NCBI GenBank assembly: GCA_029261535.1
Contig: JAJDBF010000026.1
Span: 61,271-125,270 of the forward strand
DNA from: Nitrospinaceae bacterium
Lineage (GTDB): Bacteria > Nitrospinota > Nitrospinia > Nitrospinales > Nitrospinaceae
Length of the DNA: 64,000 nt
Reading direction: 5' to 3'
This document shows positions 37,712 to 46,079 of the stretch, piece by piece. Under the pieces are notes generated by a model, which was not told where the DNA came from, did not search any database, and saw only the letters and a list, made by a program, of their open reading frames with translations. Numbering within the stretch: the first letter of the stretch is position 1; each line of letters opens with the position of its first letter. The position numbers and the translations under genes are program-made.

Positions 37712-38455
37712 TCAGGAACTTGTGGACAAGAATTGCTCGGCGCGTTTTAAATCGTCAATGGAGTTGATGCCAACAATCTCATCGGCATCCGTTTTGGTAA
37801 CAGCCTGCACCCGATGACCGGCTTGAATGAGGCTCTGAACCGTGTCGGTCAGGTAATATTCTGCTTGCGCATTCTCTGGTGTGATTTCAGTTAAAGCCTT
37901 GAAAAGTAAACCCTTTTCAAAACAATAAACCCCCGAATTATATTCGTCAACTATTTTTTCGGCAGGGGTGGCATCGCGATATTCCACAATTTTCATGACA
38001 TCACCCGAAGGGTTACGGATCACACGACCAAAGTCTTTTTCCCCATCAGCCTTCAAACTTAAAAACGTGCAGGCAGACTTTGTGTCTCGGTGACCAGTCA
38101 GCAACGCTTTCAGGGTCTCTGATTTTATCAGCGGCATATCTCCACACAAGATGAGCACATCCCCTTGGAACCCGGCAAGTGCTTTTTCACTTTGCAGGAC
38201 CGCATGACCGGTTCCCAATTGCTCCTCCTGCAAAACATATTCAATGGCAGGATCAGGAAACTCTCGTTTCACCTTTTTTGCCTGATATCCCACTACGAGG
38301 ACGACCCGCTGAGGCTCAAGGTCAGACACCTGATTGAGCACATGCCGCAACAGAGGTTGCCCCGCCAGCGGATGCAGGACCTTGGCCAAATCGGATTTCA
38401 TTCGGGTGCCCTTGCCTGCGGCAAGGATAATAACGGCTAGGTTTTCGTCTAACAT
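37712..38455 (-). CDS. stand-alone GlmU-type uridyltransferase domain
   Basis: 247 residues, the length of the N-terminal half of GlmU. Intact signature LAAGKGTRMKSDLAKVLHPL, then EEQLGTGHAVLQSE, LILCGDMPLI (Mg-binding Asp), GRVIRNPSGDVMKIVEYRDA and YNSGVYCF. It should convert GlcNAc-1-phosphate and UTP to UDP-GlcNAc. The C-terminal left-handed helix acetyltransferase half of standard GlmU is missing from this gene. It starts inside the Fis-like gene (7-bp overlap). Confidence 0.88.
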   Translation of the reverse strand: MLDENLAVIILAAGKGTRMKSDLAKVLHPLAGQPLLRHVLNQVSDLEPQRVVLVVGYQAKKVKREFPDPAIEYVLQEEQLGTGHAVLQSEKALAGFQGDVLILCGDMPLIKSETLKALLTGHRDTKSACTFLSLKADGEKDFGRVIRNPSGDVMKIVEYRDATPAEKIVDEYNSGVYCFEKGLLFKALTEITPENAQAEYYLTDTVQSLIQAGHRVQAVTKTDADEIVGINSIDDLKRAEQFLSTSS

Positions 38456-38703
38456 TTAATCTGATATTCCTGAATTTTCTTGCGGAGGGTATTGCGGTTG
38501 ATCCCCAAAATGGTTGCCGCCTGAGTCTGGTTGCCGTTGGTCGCTTCCAGAACTATTTTCAGAAGAGGTTTTTCCACACCGGTGAGGATCAGTTCATGGA
38601 GATGCCCGTTTTGCTGGCAATCCATTTTTTCAACATACTGCTTCACAGTTTTGTGAAGCCACTGGTCGAGAAAATTGTGGACTTCTTGATGAACCTTTTT
38701 CAT
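38449..38703 (-). CDS. Fis-family DNA-binding protein
   Basis: 84 residues from the ATG at 38703 (a longer frame is open to 38754). The C-terminal half is the Fis helix-turn-helix: PLLKIVLEATNGNQTQAATI then LGINRNTLRKKI, as in NtrC-class regulators and Fis. The N-terminal half, residues 1-45, is a helical dimerisation region with a Cys and several His. It has no AAA or receiver domain. Being first in the glmU/glmS operon suggests a nucleoid protein or local regulator co-expressed with amino-sugar synthesis. Confidence 0.8.
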   Translation of the reverse strand: MKKVHQEVHNFLDQWLHKTVKQYVEKMDCQQNGHLHELILTGVEKPLLKIVLEATNGNQTQAATILGINRNTLRKKIQEYQIKC

Positions 38704-38808
38704 GACGGGTCGTGAACCTGGATGGGGACTGAAAATAGTGACATATGCTAGCAAACTCCATCAGGAGGGTCAAGCCGCGCCAAGGTCCTTCCCCGGACTC
38801 AAATTCGG

Positions 38809-38858
38809 TTGATTCCCTCAAGGGTCCTGACCTATGATGTGGGTCAGCTTTATCATAG
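38809..38858 (+). promoter_or_regulatory. candidate mtaB promoter overlapped by inverted repeats
   Basis: TTGATT (38809-38814) and TATGAT (38833-38838), 18 bp apart, are a plausible sigma-70 promoter. The -10 lies within a 7-bp inverted repeat CTATGAT/ATCATAG (38832-38838, 38852-38858). A second, competing repeat, CTGACC/GGTCAG (38827-38832, 38842-38847), overlaps it. This hints at a repressor site or alternative hairpins. Confidence 0.35.
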
Positions 38859-38913
38859 CCAACAAGTTTCTTTACCCAAACAGCGTGAAAATTTCTATCA
38901 GGAAAATTGTCGC

Positions 38914-40236
38914 ATGAAAGTCGCCTTTGCCACCATGGGTTGCAGGACCAATCAAAACGATACGGCGGAAATGCAAACCGTTCTGGAACAGGAAGGGTTC
39001 ACCGTAATAAACGCAGATGAGAAAGCGGATATCTACGTTATCAATTCGTGCACGGTCACAGCGAAAAGCGATGCCACCTCGCGGCAGGCCGTGAAAAAAG
39101 CTCTCGCTATCAACGAGTCTGCCATGGTGGTGTTCACCGGTTGCTACTCGCAAAACCAGCCGGAGGAAGTGTCAGCACTCCCCGGACTCGATATTCTGCT
39201 CGGCAATGCAAACAAACTGGAGATCGGGCAAGCTATCAAAAAACGACTGGAATCTATGCGGCAGGAAGATGAATTTGGTCTTCCTCTTATCCATATGTCG
39301 GACATCACCGGGCACTGGGATTTCAAACCTATTCCGGTCGCTGAATTTCAAGGCAGAACCAAGGCCTTCATTAAAGTGCAGACGGGTTGTGACGAGCACT
39401 GTTCCTTTTGCACCGTCGCCCGAGCGCGGGGCCGTTCCATCAGCGACAGTCGGGCAAATATTCTGGATAACGTGCGTCATTCTATTGATGCAGGTTTTCG
39501 CGAAATCACACTCACCGGCATCAACCTCGGCACCTGGGGCGCGGACCTTGATCGCCGCGAAACATTTTCATCCCTGGTGGAAGACATCCTCGATCTGCCC
39601 GGCGATTTCCGCGTGCGATTGAGCTCGATCAACCCGATGGAAATTGAAGATAGTTTAATCGACCTGATGACCGGGCACGATCGCCTGTGTCCGCATTTTC
39701 ATATTCCCCTGCAAAGCGGCAGTGATTATATTCTCGAAAGAATGCGGCGCAACTACCGCTCGACTGACTACCGCCGCGTTGTAGAGCAGGCCGCATCAAA
39801 GGTGCCCAATCTCGGACTGGGTGCTGATATCATCGTTGGCTTTCCCGGAGAGACAGACCAACATTTCAAGGAAACACTGAAGCTGGTGGAAGACCTGCCC
39901 TTCACTTACCTGCACGTTTTTTCCTATTCGCCACGAAAAGGCACCGAGTCGTATCCTTTTAACAATGATGTACCGAAGACAGAGAAAAAACTCCGCAACC
40001 GGATGCTGACCGAAATCGCGCAGAGCCGGGCATTGGCGTTTCGCGAGCGCATGGTCGGGCAGGAGGTTTCTGTGTTAGTGGAAAGCAGTCGCGACCCTGC
40101 AACCGGCGACTTGCGAGGACACAGCGAGCAGTATATTCCCGTCACTCTAAAAGGCCCGGACGACCTGATGAACCAAATCGTTTCGGTGACGCTCCCCGCA
40201 ATTGCCGGGCAGGAAACAGCCGGATGTCCCGCCTGA
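38914..40236 (+). CDS. mtaB: tRNA (t6A37) methylthiotransferase MtaB
   Basis: 440 residues from the ATG at 38914 (an upstream in-frame extension to 38809 has no ribosome-binding site; AGGA lies before 38914). The N-terminal UPF0004 domain has cluster Cys residues in MGCRTNQND, INSCTVT and VFTGCYSQ. The radical-SAM cluster motif is CDEHCSFCTVARARGRS. Later elements GLGADIIVGFPGETD, HVFSYSPRKGT and a C-terminal TRAM-like domain complete the family. MtaB adds a methylthio group to N6-threonylcarbamoyladenosine at tRNA position 37. GCRTNQ favours MtaB over MiaB or RimO. The next gene starts 13 bp before its end. Confidence 0.93.
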   Translation: MKVAFATMGCRTNQNDTAEMQTVLEQEGFTVINADEKADIYVINSCTVTAKSDATSRQAVKKALAINESAMVVFTGCYSQNQPEEVSALPGLDILLGNANKLEIGQAIKKRLESMRQEDEFGLPLIHMSDITGHWDFKPIPVAEFQGRTKAFIKVQTGCDEHCSFCTVARARGRSISDSRANILDNVRHSIDAGFREITLTGINLGTWGADLDRRETFSSLVEDILDLPGDFRVRLSSINPMEIEDSLIDLMTGHDRLCPHFHIPLQSGSDYILERMRRNYRSTDYRRVVEQAASKVPNLGLGADIIVGFPGETDQHFKETLKLVEDLPFTYLHVFSYSPRKGTESYPFNNDVPKTEKKLRNRMLTEIAQSRALAFRERMVGQEVSVLVESSRDPATGDLRGHSEQYIPVTLKGPDDLMNQIVSVTLPAIAGQETAGCPA

Positions 40237-41006
40237 TCACGCTCACCACAGATTTCGGCCTGACCGATCCATTCGTCGGAATCATGAAAGGCGTGATTCT
40301 TGGCATCGCTCCCAAAACAACGCTGATCGATCTGACCCATCACATTGAAACGCAGAATATTTCGCAAGGAGCGATGGTGCTTGCATCGGCTACCCCTTAC
40401 TTTCCGAAAAAAACCATCCACCTCGCAGTGGTCGACCCCGGCGTTGGCACAACGCGCCGTCCAATCGTGATCGAAACGCCGGACGCATATTTTGTCGGGC
40501 CGGATAACGGCCTTCTCACCCCGGCATTTTCCGGAAAAGCCCGCGTGTATGAATTGATCCGATTAAAATATTTTTTAAAATCTCCATCAAATACTTTTCA
40601 TGGTCGCGATGTATTTGCACCGGTGGCGGCGCATCTGGCCAACGGTGTGAAACCCTCGCAGATGGGAAAGAAAATTGACGACCCGGTTCGGCTGGATTTG
40701 CCACGACCAGAGTTGAAGGATGCCACCCTGCACGGTCAGGTGATTTACGCCGACAACTTCGGCAACCTCACAACCAATATCAGCGATCAGGATCTTAAAC
40801 GTTGCCTCACTGGCAAACCGCCTGTTCTCAGAATTGGCAGGAGAACCTTGAAACAATTTGTCCGCACCTATGGCGATTGCCCCAAAGGCAAAGCTGGTTT
40901 TCTAATCAACAGTTGGAACGCCATCGAAATTTTTGTTCGCGACGACAACGCCCAACAACTTTTTAAAACACAACCCGGGGCCGTTGTGACCCTGCGGTTT
41001 TCCTGA
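40224..41006 (+). CDS. SAM hydroxide adenosyltransferase (DUF62)
   Basis: 260 residues of the DUF62/chlorinase-fluorinase superfamily. The N-terminal TLTTDFGLTDPFVGIMKGVI, the VVDPGVGTTRRPIVI loop and the GPDNGLLTP Asp-Asn motif are in place, as is FHGRDVFAPVAAHLANG. The Arg-Asp-His set of the hydroxide-adding branch is present; the halogenase-specific loop was not seen. Such enzymes split S-adenosylmethionine to adenosine and methionine. Coupled to mtaB (13-bp overlap), a SAM user, and 7 bp before cydA. Confidence 0.9.
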   Translation: MSRLITLTTDFGLTDPFVGIMKGVILGIAPKTTLIDLTHHIETQNISQGAMVLASATPYFPKKTIHLAVVDPGVGTTRRPIVIETPDAYFVGPDNGLLTPAFSGKARVYELIRLKYFLKSPSNTFHGRDVFAPVAAHLANGVKPSQMGKKIDDPVRLDLPRPELKDATLHGQVIYADNFGNLTTNISDQDLKRCLTGKPPVLRIGRRTLKQFVRTYGDCPKGKAGFLINSWNAIEIFVRDDNAQQLFKTQPGAVVTLRFS

Positions 41007-41013
41007 CACTGAT

Positions 41014-42351
41014 ATGATTGATCTCCTCGCCGCCCGTTCACAGATGGCCATCTCCCTCGGCTTCCATATCATCTTCGCCTGCATCGGGATGGCTATGCCG
41101 TTCTTCATGTCGGTGGCGCACTGGCGTTGGCTAAAAACCGGCGACCGACTTTACCTCAATCTCACCAAAGTCTGGATGCGAGGCACCGCCATATTCTTCG
41201 CCATGGGCGCAGTTTCCGGGACCGTGCTGGCTTTTGAACTCGGCCTTTTATTTCCTCACTTCATGGAGAAAGCAGGGCCCATCATCGGCCTGCCTTTCGC
41301 TTGGGAAGGCACCGCTTTTTTTCTCGAAGCCATTGCCCTCGGCCTTTATCTTTACGGCTGGAACCGGATCAACAAATGGGTGCATTGGTTTGCCGGGCTG
41401 GCAATGGGCGGATTCGGTGTCGCCTCATCATTCTTTATCATCTGCGCCAACGGATGGATGAACAGTCCGGCAGGTTTTGACATCGTCGACGGTCAATGGA
41501 TCAACATCGATCCGATAGCCGCCATGTTCAATCCGGCCGCGTTGCAACAGGGAATCCACATGGCCATCGCCGCGTTTGCCGCGACTGGATTCGGAGTCGC
41601 CGGCCTGCACGCGTTCCTGTTGTTCCGCGAGCGGCAGGACAGGCTTCATGCCACTGCCATCCGCATCGCCCTGATATTCGGCACGACCGCCGCGCTCCTG
41701 CAACCAATCAGCGGAGACTTCAGCGCAAAAATGGTCGCCCAAACGCAACCGGAAAAGTTTGCCGCCATGGAATCCCATTTTAAAACTGCAAAAGGTGCCG
41801 GACTTTTGATCGGCGGCATTCCTCTGCAAGACGAGCGGCGCGTCATCCTGGGTCTGCATATTCCTGGTATGCTGAGTTTTCTGGCGCACGGCGATTTTGA
41901 TTCTGAAGTGACCGGGCTGGATGCCTTCCCGGAAAAGGATTGGCCGCCGGTGATCGTTGTCCACACCGCGTTCCAATTAATGGTCGCCATCGGCGGCATC
42001 CTTGTTGGTATTTCCCTGCTCTACCTTTTAATTCGCTGGAAAAAAAAGCAACTACTCGACCATCCCTGGTTTCTGATATTGCTGATCGCCTGCACACCGT
42101 TGGGGTTTATTGCAGTGGAAGCGGGATGGGTGGTCACGGAAGTGGGGCGGCAACCGTGGGTGATCTATAAAATCCTGCGGGTGGCGGATGCCGTCACGCC
42201 TATGCCGGGGCTTTGGGTGCCTTTGCTTCTCTTCACAGGAATGTATGCCGCGTTAACATTTGTTGGTGCCTGGCTGATGGCACGTCAGATCAAAGCCGTC
42301 CGCGGGCTCGCTCCGGAAAGTGAGCTTGAAAAAGAAGGCGAGGGGTTATGA
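41014..42351 (+). CDS. cydA: cytochrome bd quinol oxidase subunit I
   Basis: 445 residues, short type. Haem-ligand His in MAISLGFHIIF (residue 18), the conserved Glu pair in TVLAFELGLLFP and FAWEGTAFFLEAI, the second haem His near residue 180, and the GRQPW signature near the C-terminus are all present. The quinol-binding Q-loop is short (E. coli CydA has about 520 residues), as in cyanide-insensitive CioA-type oxidases. It reduces O2 with quinol, without proton pumping, at the inner membrane. It forms one transcription unit with mtaB, DUF62 and cydB. Confidence 0.95.
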   Translation: MIDLLAARSQMAISLGFHIIFACIGMAMPFFMSVAHWRWLKTGDRLYLNLTKVWMRGTAIFFAMGAVSGTVLAFELGLLFPHFMEKAGPIIGLPFAWEGTAFFLEAIALGLYLYGWNRINKWVHWFAGLAMGGFGVASSFFIICANGWMNSPAGFDIVDGQWINIDPIAAMFNPAALQQGIHMAIAAFAATGFGVAGLHAFLLFRERQDRLHATAIRIALIFGTTAALLQPISGDFSAKMVAQTQPEKFAAMESHFKTAKGAGLLIGGIPLQDERRVILGLHIPGMLSFLAHGDFDSEVTGLDAFPEKDWPPVIVVHTAFQLMVAIGGILVGISLLYLLIRWKKKQLLDHPWFLILLIACTPLGFIAVEAGWVVTEVGRQPWVIYKILRVADAVTPMPGLWVPLLLFTGMYAALTFVGAWLMARQIKAVRGLAPESELEKEGEGL

Positions 42352-43358
42352 TTGAATTCGTCGCCCTGTTCATGGGGCTTTCCATCTGGCTTTACTGCCT
42401 GCTCGGTGGAGCCGACTTCGGTGCCGGTATTCTTGAGTTGTTCACACCTGAAACGGAACGCAGTCAACAACGGAAAGTGATCAACAAGGCCTTAAGCTCG
42501 GTCTGGGAGGTCAATCACATCTGGCTCATCCTGGCACTGGTGATTTGTTTGAATGCCTTTCCCAAAGTCTGGTCACAGATCGCTATCACTTTTCACATTC
42601 CGCTGACGCTGATGCTGGTCGGCATCGTGTGCAGAGGTTGCGCCTTCACCTTCCGCCATTACGACGCCTACAAGGATGATTCGCAAATTTATTACAATCG
42701 TTTTTTCACCCTGTCCAGCCTACTCACGCCGTTCAGCCTGGGTCTGGTCGCAGGCGGCCTCATTGTGGGCCGGATCAATCCATTGGCAAAAAGTTTTGAC
42801 AACGCCTATATCGCTCCGTGGTTTAATCTCTTCTCATTTTCTCTAGCGATTTTCCTGTGCGCCCTGTTCACCTACCTCGCTTCTGTTTTTCTGGTTGGTG
42901 AAACCAGCGATCCCTTGCTCAAGTCGCGTATTATTTTTCGGGCCAAGCGCTGGATGACCGCCGCCATTGCGACCGGAGGCCTGGTTTTCATCACCGGCTG
43001 GTTCAGCAACACGGATCTGTTCCAGCGAATGTTGACAAACCCTTTCAGTCTGCTTTGCATGGGGCTGACCACGTTACTGCTGGTTCCCGGCTGGATCGCG
43101 CTCAACGAACGCGCTGTCTGGATACCACGCATTCTCGCCTGCGGTCAGTTCACATTGATTCTGATTGGATGGTATACTGCTCAACATCCGTACCTCATCC
43201 CGCCGTCACCTCAATTTGGTTATTCGGGATTGACCCTGTACGAAGCCGCCGCCTCCGGCCCGGTCCTGAACAGCCTGGCCTTCGCATTGATATTTGGATC
43301 ACTGCTTATTTTTCCGTCGATGTTTTATTTATTCAGAGTGTTCAAGGCGCGCGCCTGA
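42348..43358 (+). CDS. cydB: cytochrome bd quinol oxidase subunit II
   Basis: 336 residues, with eight or nine membrane helices. It has the N-terminal LYCLLGGADFGAGILEL Gly-Ala-Asp motif and the SSVWEVNHIWLILALV segment conserved in CydB. It completes the bd oxidase heterodimer. It begins within the cydA stop (ATGA overlap). No cydX-like small gene was recognised in the 85 bp before smpB. Confidence 0.95.
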   Translation: MIEFVALFMGLSIWLYCLLGGADFGAGILELFTPETERSQQRKVINKALSSVWEVNHIWLILALVICLNAFPKVWSQIAITFHIPLTLMLVGIVCRGCAFTFRHYDAYKDDSQIYYNRFFTLSSLLTPFSLGLVAGGLIVGRINPLAKSFDNAYIAPWFNLFSFSLAIFLCALFTYLASVFLVGETSDPLLKSRIIFRAKRWMTAAIATGGLVFITGWFSNTDLFQRMLTNPFSLLCMGLTTLLLVPGWIALNERAVWIPRILACGQFTLILIGWYTAQHPYLIPPSPQFGYSGLTLYEAAASGPVLNSLAFALIFGSLLIFPSMFYLFRVFKARA

Positions 43359-43443
43359 CAAAAACACCAACACCTGCAAGAGACCCAAAAAATTTCCGGC
43401 GGATGCGGTTTTTCACTATTTATATTATTTTGGGAGCACCCTG

Positions 43444-43905
43444 TTGACAGAAGGCATCAAAATTATTTGCCAGAATAAAAAGGCCCGGCACGAGTACCAT
43501 CTGGAGGACCGTTTCGAAGCGGGTCTGTCTCTGTTGGGTACAGAGGTCAAGGCCTTGCGGGACGGGCGTGCCAACCTGATAGACAGCTTCGCCGAATTCG
43601 AGGGAGGCGAAGCCTTTCTCTACAACTGCCACATCAATCATTACACCCCGGCCCACCAGTTCAATCACCACCCGACCCGTAAACGCAAACTGCTAATGCA
43701 CAAGGCGGAGATTGAAAGATTGATCGGCAAAACACGCGAGCGGGGCACCAGCCTGATTCCTTTAAAACTGTATTTTGTAAGAGGGCGGGTGAAGGTCGAG
43801 CTTGCGTTGGCGCAGGGTAAAAAACTTCACGACAAACGCGAAACATTAAAAAGGAAAGAGGCCGAGCGCGAGATGTCCCGAGCTATAAAATCCTTCAACC
43901 GTTAG
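43444..43905 (+). CDS. smpB: SsrA-binding protein SmpB
   Basis: 153 residues from a TTG start at 43444, preceded by GGGAG 7 nt upstream. In-frame ATGs further up would run through the end of cydB and add about 50 unrelated residues, so I reject them. Conserved features: NKKARHEYHLEDRFEAGLSL, GTEVKALRDGRANL, HINHYTP, KRKLLMHKAEIERL and the C-terminal DKRETLKRKEAEREMSRAIK tail that inserts in the mRNA channel. With tmRNA it rescues stalled ribosomes. The ssrA gene was not seen in the window. Confidence 0.95.
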   Translation: MTEGIKIICQNKKARHEYHLEDRFEAGLSLLGTEVKALRDGRANLIDSFAEFEGGEAFLYNCHINHYTPAHQFNHHPTRKRKLLMHKAEIERLIGKTRERGTSLIPLKLYFVRGRVKVELALAQGKKLHDKRETLKRKEAEREMSRAIKSFNR

Positions 43906-44855
43906 CTTCTGGAACTCGCTTCTGCCACCTTCGAATGTTCGTTAAATTTTATCACAACGATCACGCCACCGATGGCAATCAACGCTCCGAAATACCCCAG
44001 CGATGAGATAGACTCCGGTCGAACCCACTCTGGGAACAATGACGGCGCGACTTGCATGACCAACATGGTGATAAAAGGATTGAGCGCAACGACCACGCTG
44101 ATGAGGGACAGCGGGATGTATTTGATCGCCTCGGTCAAACAACCGTAAGCCAGCAGGGTGTTGATTCCCAGCACCACAAGCAATACTCCTCCGACTCTCG
44201 ACACCTCGTCGAAATCGTTCCAGTTCACCAGCACTACCAGCACCAAGGCGGCAGTGCCATACACCAACAGGTTGAGGTCTTGCGAGGAATAGCGATCCTG
44301 CAGTTTTTTTTGCAGAACCATGTAAACAGCCCAGGTCAGAGCCGCCAGCGTGATGACCCCATTCGCCCCAAGATAAAACGCGTGATCAATCGCGTTGCCG
44401 TTTTGCTCACTAAAAAACAACCAGAATCCGATTCCCGCCCCAGTAAGCCCTGTCACCTGAAGCCGATTGATCTTCTCATTAAAAAAGTATACGCCGAATA
44501 AAACCAGAAAAACCGGTGCGCTCTGGATCACGACCGCCGAGTTGGAAGGACTGCTCAAGCGAATCCCTTCCATAAAGAAAAAGTAGTTGGCGGCCAGACA
44601 CACGCCGGAAAGAAATCCTATAAACGGAGGTTTCTTTAAAATATTCCAAGGCTTCTTTTTTCTAGCCCATAGAATGACGAACAAAATCAGAAAAGCAAAA
44701 GTGAAGCGAAACCAAACGACAGTTCCCGAGGTGAACTCCCGGAGCGTCGCGTCCATTAAAATCGGGAGCAATCCCCACAAGGAGGCCGTAATGCTGGCAA
44801 ACCCAATCCCCTTTAAAAAGCGGGAACGAGAAGACATGTTGTCCACATCCGGCAC
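43902..44855 (-). CDS. EamA/DMT-superfamily transporter
   Basis: 317 residues, ten hydrophobic helices in two EamA halves (GIGFASITASLWGLLPILMD and GVITLAALTWAVYMVLQKKL begin each half). It probably exports amino acids or other metabolites, as RhaT/YdcZ-type carriers do. Start: GTG at 44855, with AGAGGA 5 nt before it. It lies 9 bp after hisH, last in the ispA-dxs-his operon, and converges on smpB with overlapping stops (TTAG, 43902-43905). The substrate is unknown. Confidence 0.82.
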   Translation of the reverse strand: MPDVDNMSSRSRFLKGIGFASITASLWGLLPILMDATLREFTSGTVVWFRFTFAFLILFVILWARKKKPWNILKKPPFIGFLSGVCLAANYFFFMEGIRLSSPSNSAVVIQSAPVFLVLFGVYFFNEKINRLQVTGLTGAGIGFWLFFSEQNGNAIDHAFYLGANGVITLAALTWAVYMVLQKKLQDRYSSQDLNLLVYGTAALVLVVLVNWNDFDEVSRVGGVLLVVLGINTLLAYGCLTEAIKYIPLSLISVVVALNPFITMLVMQVAPSLFPEWVRPESISSLGYFGALIAIGGVIVVIKFNEHSKVAEASSRS

Positions 44856-44864
44856 TTGTTTCCT

Positions 44865-45491
44865 CTAAATCAATTTTGCAAAGTTTTTGAGGATGGCAAG
44901 CCCCAGTGTCTGACTTTTCTCTGGATGGAATTGAAAGGCATACAAATTATCGTAGTGGATACCCGAGACAAAGTCTATTCCGTATTGCGTGGTCGAGGCC
45001 ACAATGTTCGGATTATCTGGCACCACATAAAACGAATGCACAAAATAAAAATAGGACTCGGGCGGAATGCCTTCAAACAGGGGGCAGGGATTTTGAAACT
45101 TGAGCGTGTTCCAACCCATGTGCGGCACTTTTAGCAGGGTGCCATTTTCCGAGCCAGGCTGATCGTCAAAGCGCACCACTTTGCCAGGGAGCAGGCCCAA
45201 TCCTGGAACATTGCCAAACTCGGAACTCTGCTCAAATAGCAATTGCAAGCCCAGACAAATCCCCAGAAAAGGTTTACCGGATTCGACAAAACGGCGAATC
45301 AAAGGAACAAGATCCAGCTCGTCAAGATTGTTCATGCAATCCTTGAACGCCCCGACTCCGGGCAGGACCATGGCAGAGGCATTGAGGATCGTGTCCGGGT
45401 CGCGCGTGACTTCGGCGGGAGCGTCCACAGCTTCAAACGCTTTTTGAACCGACCGCAGGTTGCCCATGCCATAGTCAATAATGGCGATCAT
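44865..45491 (-). CDS. hisH: imidazole glycerol phosphate synthase glutaminase subunit
   Basis: 208 residues of a class I glutamine amidotransferase. The nucleophile Cys is in FLGICLGLQLLFE and the His-Glu pair in FQFHPEKSQ near the C-terminus. It opens with IDYGMGNLRSVQKA, typical of HisH. It supplies ammonia to HisF in histidine synthesis. Its ATG immediately follows the hisB stop with no spacing. HisF and HisA are not in the window. Confidence 0.96.
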   Translation of the reverse strand: MIAIIDYGMGNLRSVQKAFEAVDAPAEVTRDPDTILNASAMVLPGVGAFKDCMNNLDELDLVPLIRRFVESGKPFLGICLGLQLLFEQSSEFGNVPGLGLLPGKVVRFDDQPGSENGTLLKVPHMGWNTLKFQNPCPLFEGIPPESYFYFVHSFYVVPDNPNIVASTTQYGIDFVSGIHYDNLYAFQFHPEKSQTLGLAILKNFAKLI

Positions 45492-46079
45492 TCAGAGCGT
45501 TCCCTTGGTCGATGGAATTTCCTTTGAGCGTGGGTCGAGTGAAGAAGCCTGATCCAGCGCGCGGGCGAATGCTTTAAAAGATGCCTCGACGATGTGATGC
45601 AGGTTGCTCCAGTAGGGAGAATTGATATGAAGTGTCACGCCACTGTTGGCAGAGAAAGCCTGAAAAAATTCGGACACCAGTTCGACATCGAATTGCCCGA
45701 GCTTGGATTTTGGCAGGTCCAGGTTGAACACGAAAAATGCGCGACCACTGATGTCCACCACCACATCCGCCATGGCTTCATTGAGCGGGACTTTGGCATG
45801 TGCGAAACGACGGATACCACGCTTGTCGCCCAGAGCTTTAAGAAATGCTTCCCCAAGAGCGATGCCAATGTCTTCGACGGTGTGATGAAAGTCAATGTGG
45901 GTGTCGCCACTGGCTTTAACGACCAGGTCAAAATGACCGTGCCTGGCAATCTGCGCCAGCATGTGGTCGAGGAAAGGAATAGGCGTCGCAATCTCCTGCT
46001 GACCAGTGCCGTCCAGGTTAATGGAGACTTCGATGTCTGTTTCTGAAGTGGTGCGTTTGACTTGGGCTTGGCGTTCCAT
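45492..46079 (-). CDS. hisB: imidazoleglycerol-phosphate dehydratase
   Basis: 195 residues, the monofunctional dehydratase. Repeated metal-binding motifs are present: [16 protein letters not shown] and [19 protein letters not shown], with [13 protein letters not shown] before them. Mn2+ in this site catalyses dehydration to imidazole-acetol phosphate. Start ATG at 46079 overlaps the dxs stop (TGATG). It is followed at once by hisH. Confidence 0.97.
   Translation of the reverse strand: MERQAQVKRTTSETDIEVSINLDGTGQQEIATPIPFLDHMLAQIARHGHFDLVVKASGDTHIDFHHTVEDIGIALGEAFLKALGDKRGIRRFAHAKVPLNEAMADVVVDISGRAFFVFNLDLPKSKLGQFDVELVSEFFQAFSANSGVTLHINSPYWSNLHHIVEASFKAFARALDQASSLDPRSKEIPSTKGTL

Noticed and set aside
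43359..43443. A cydX-like small subunit gene after cydB
   Set aside because: No short hydrophobic open frame with a ribosome-binding site is present.
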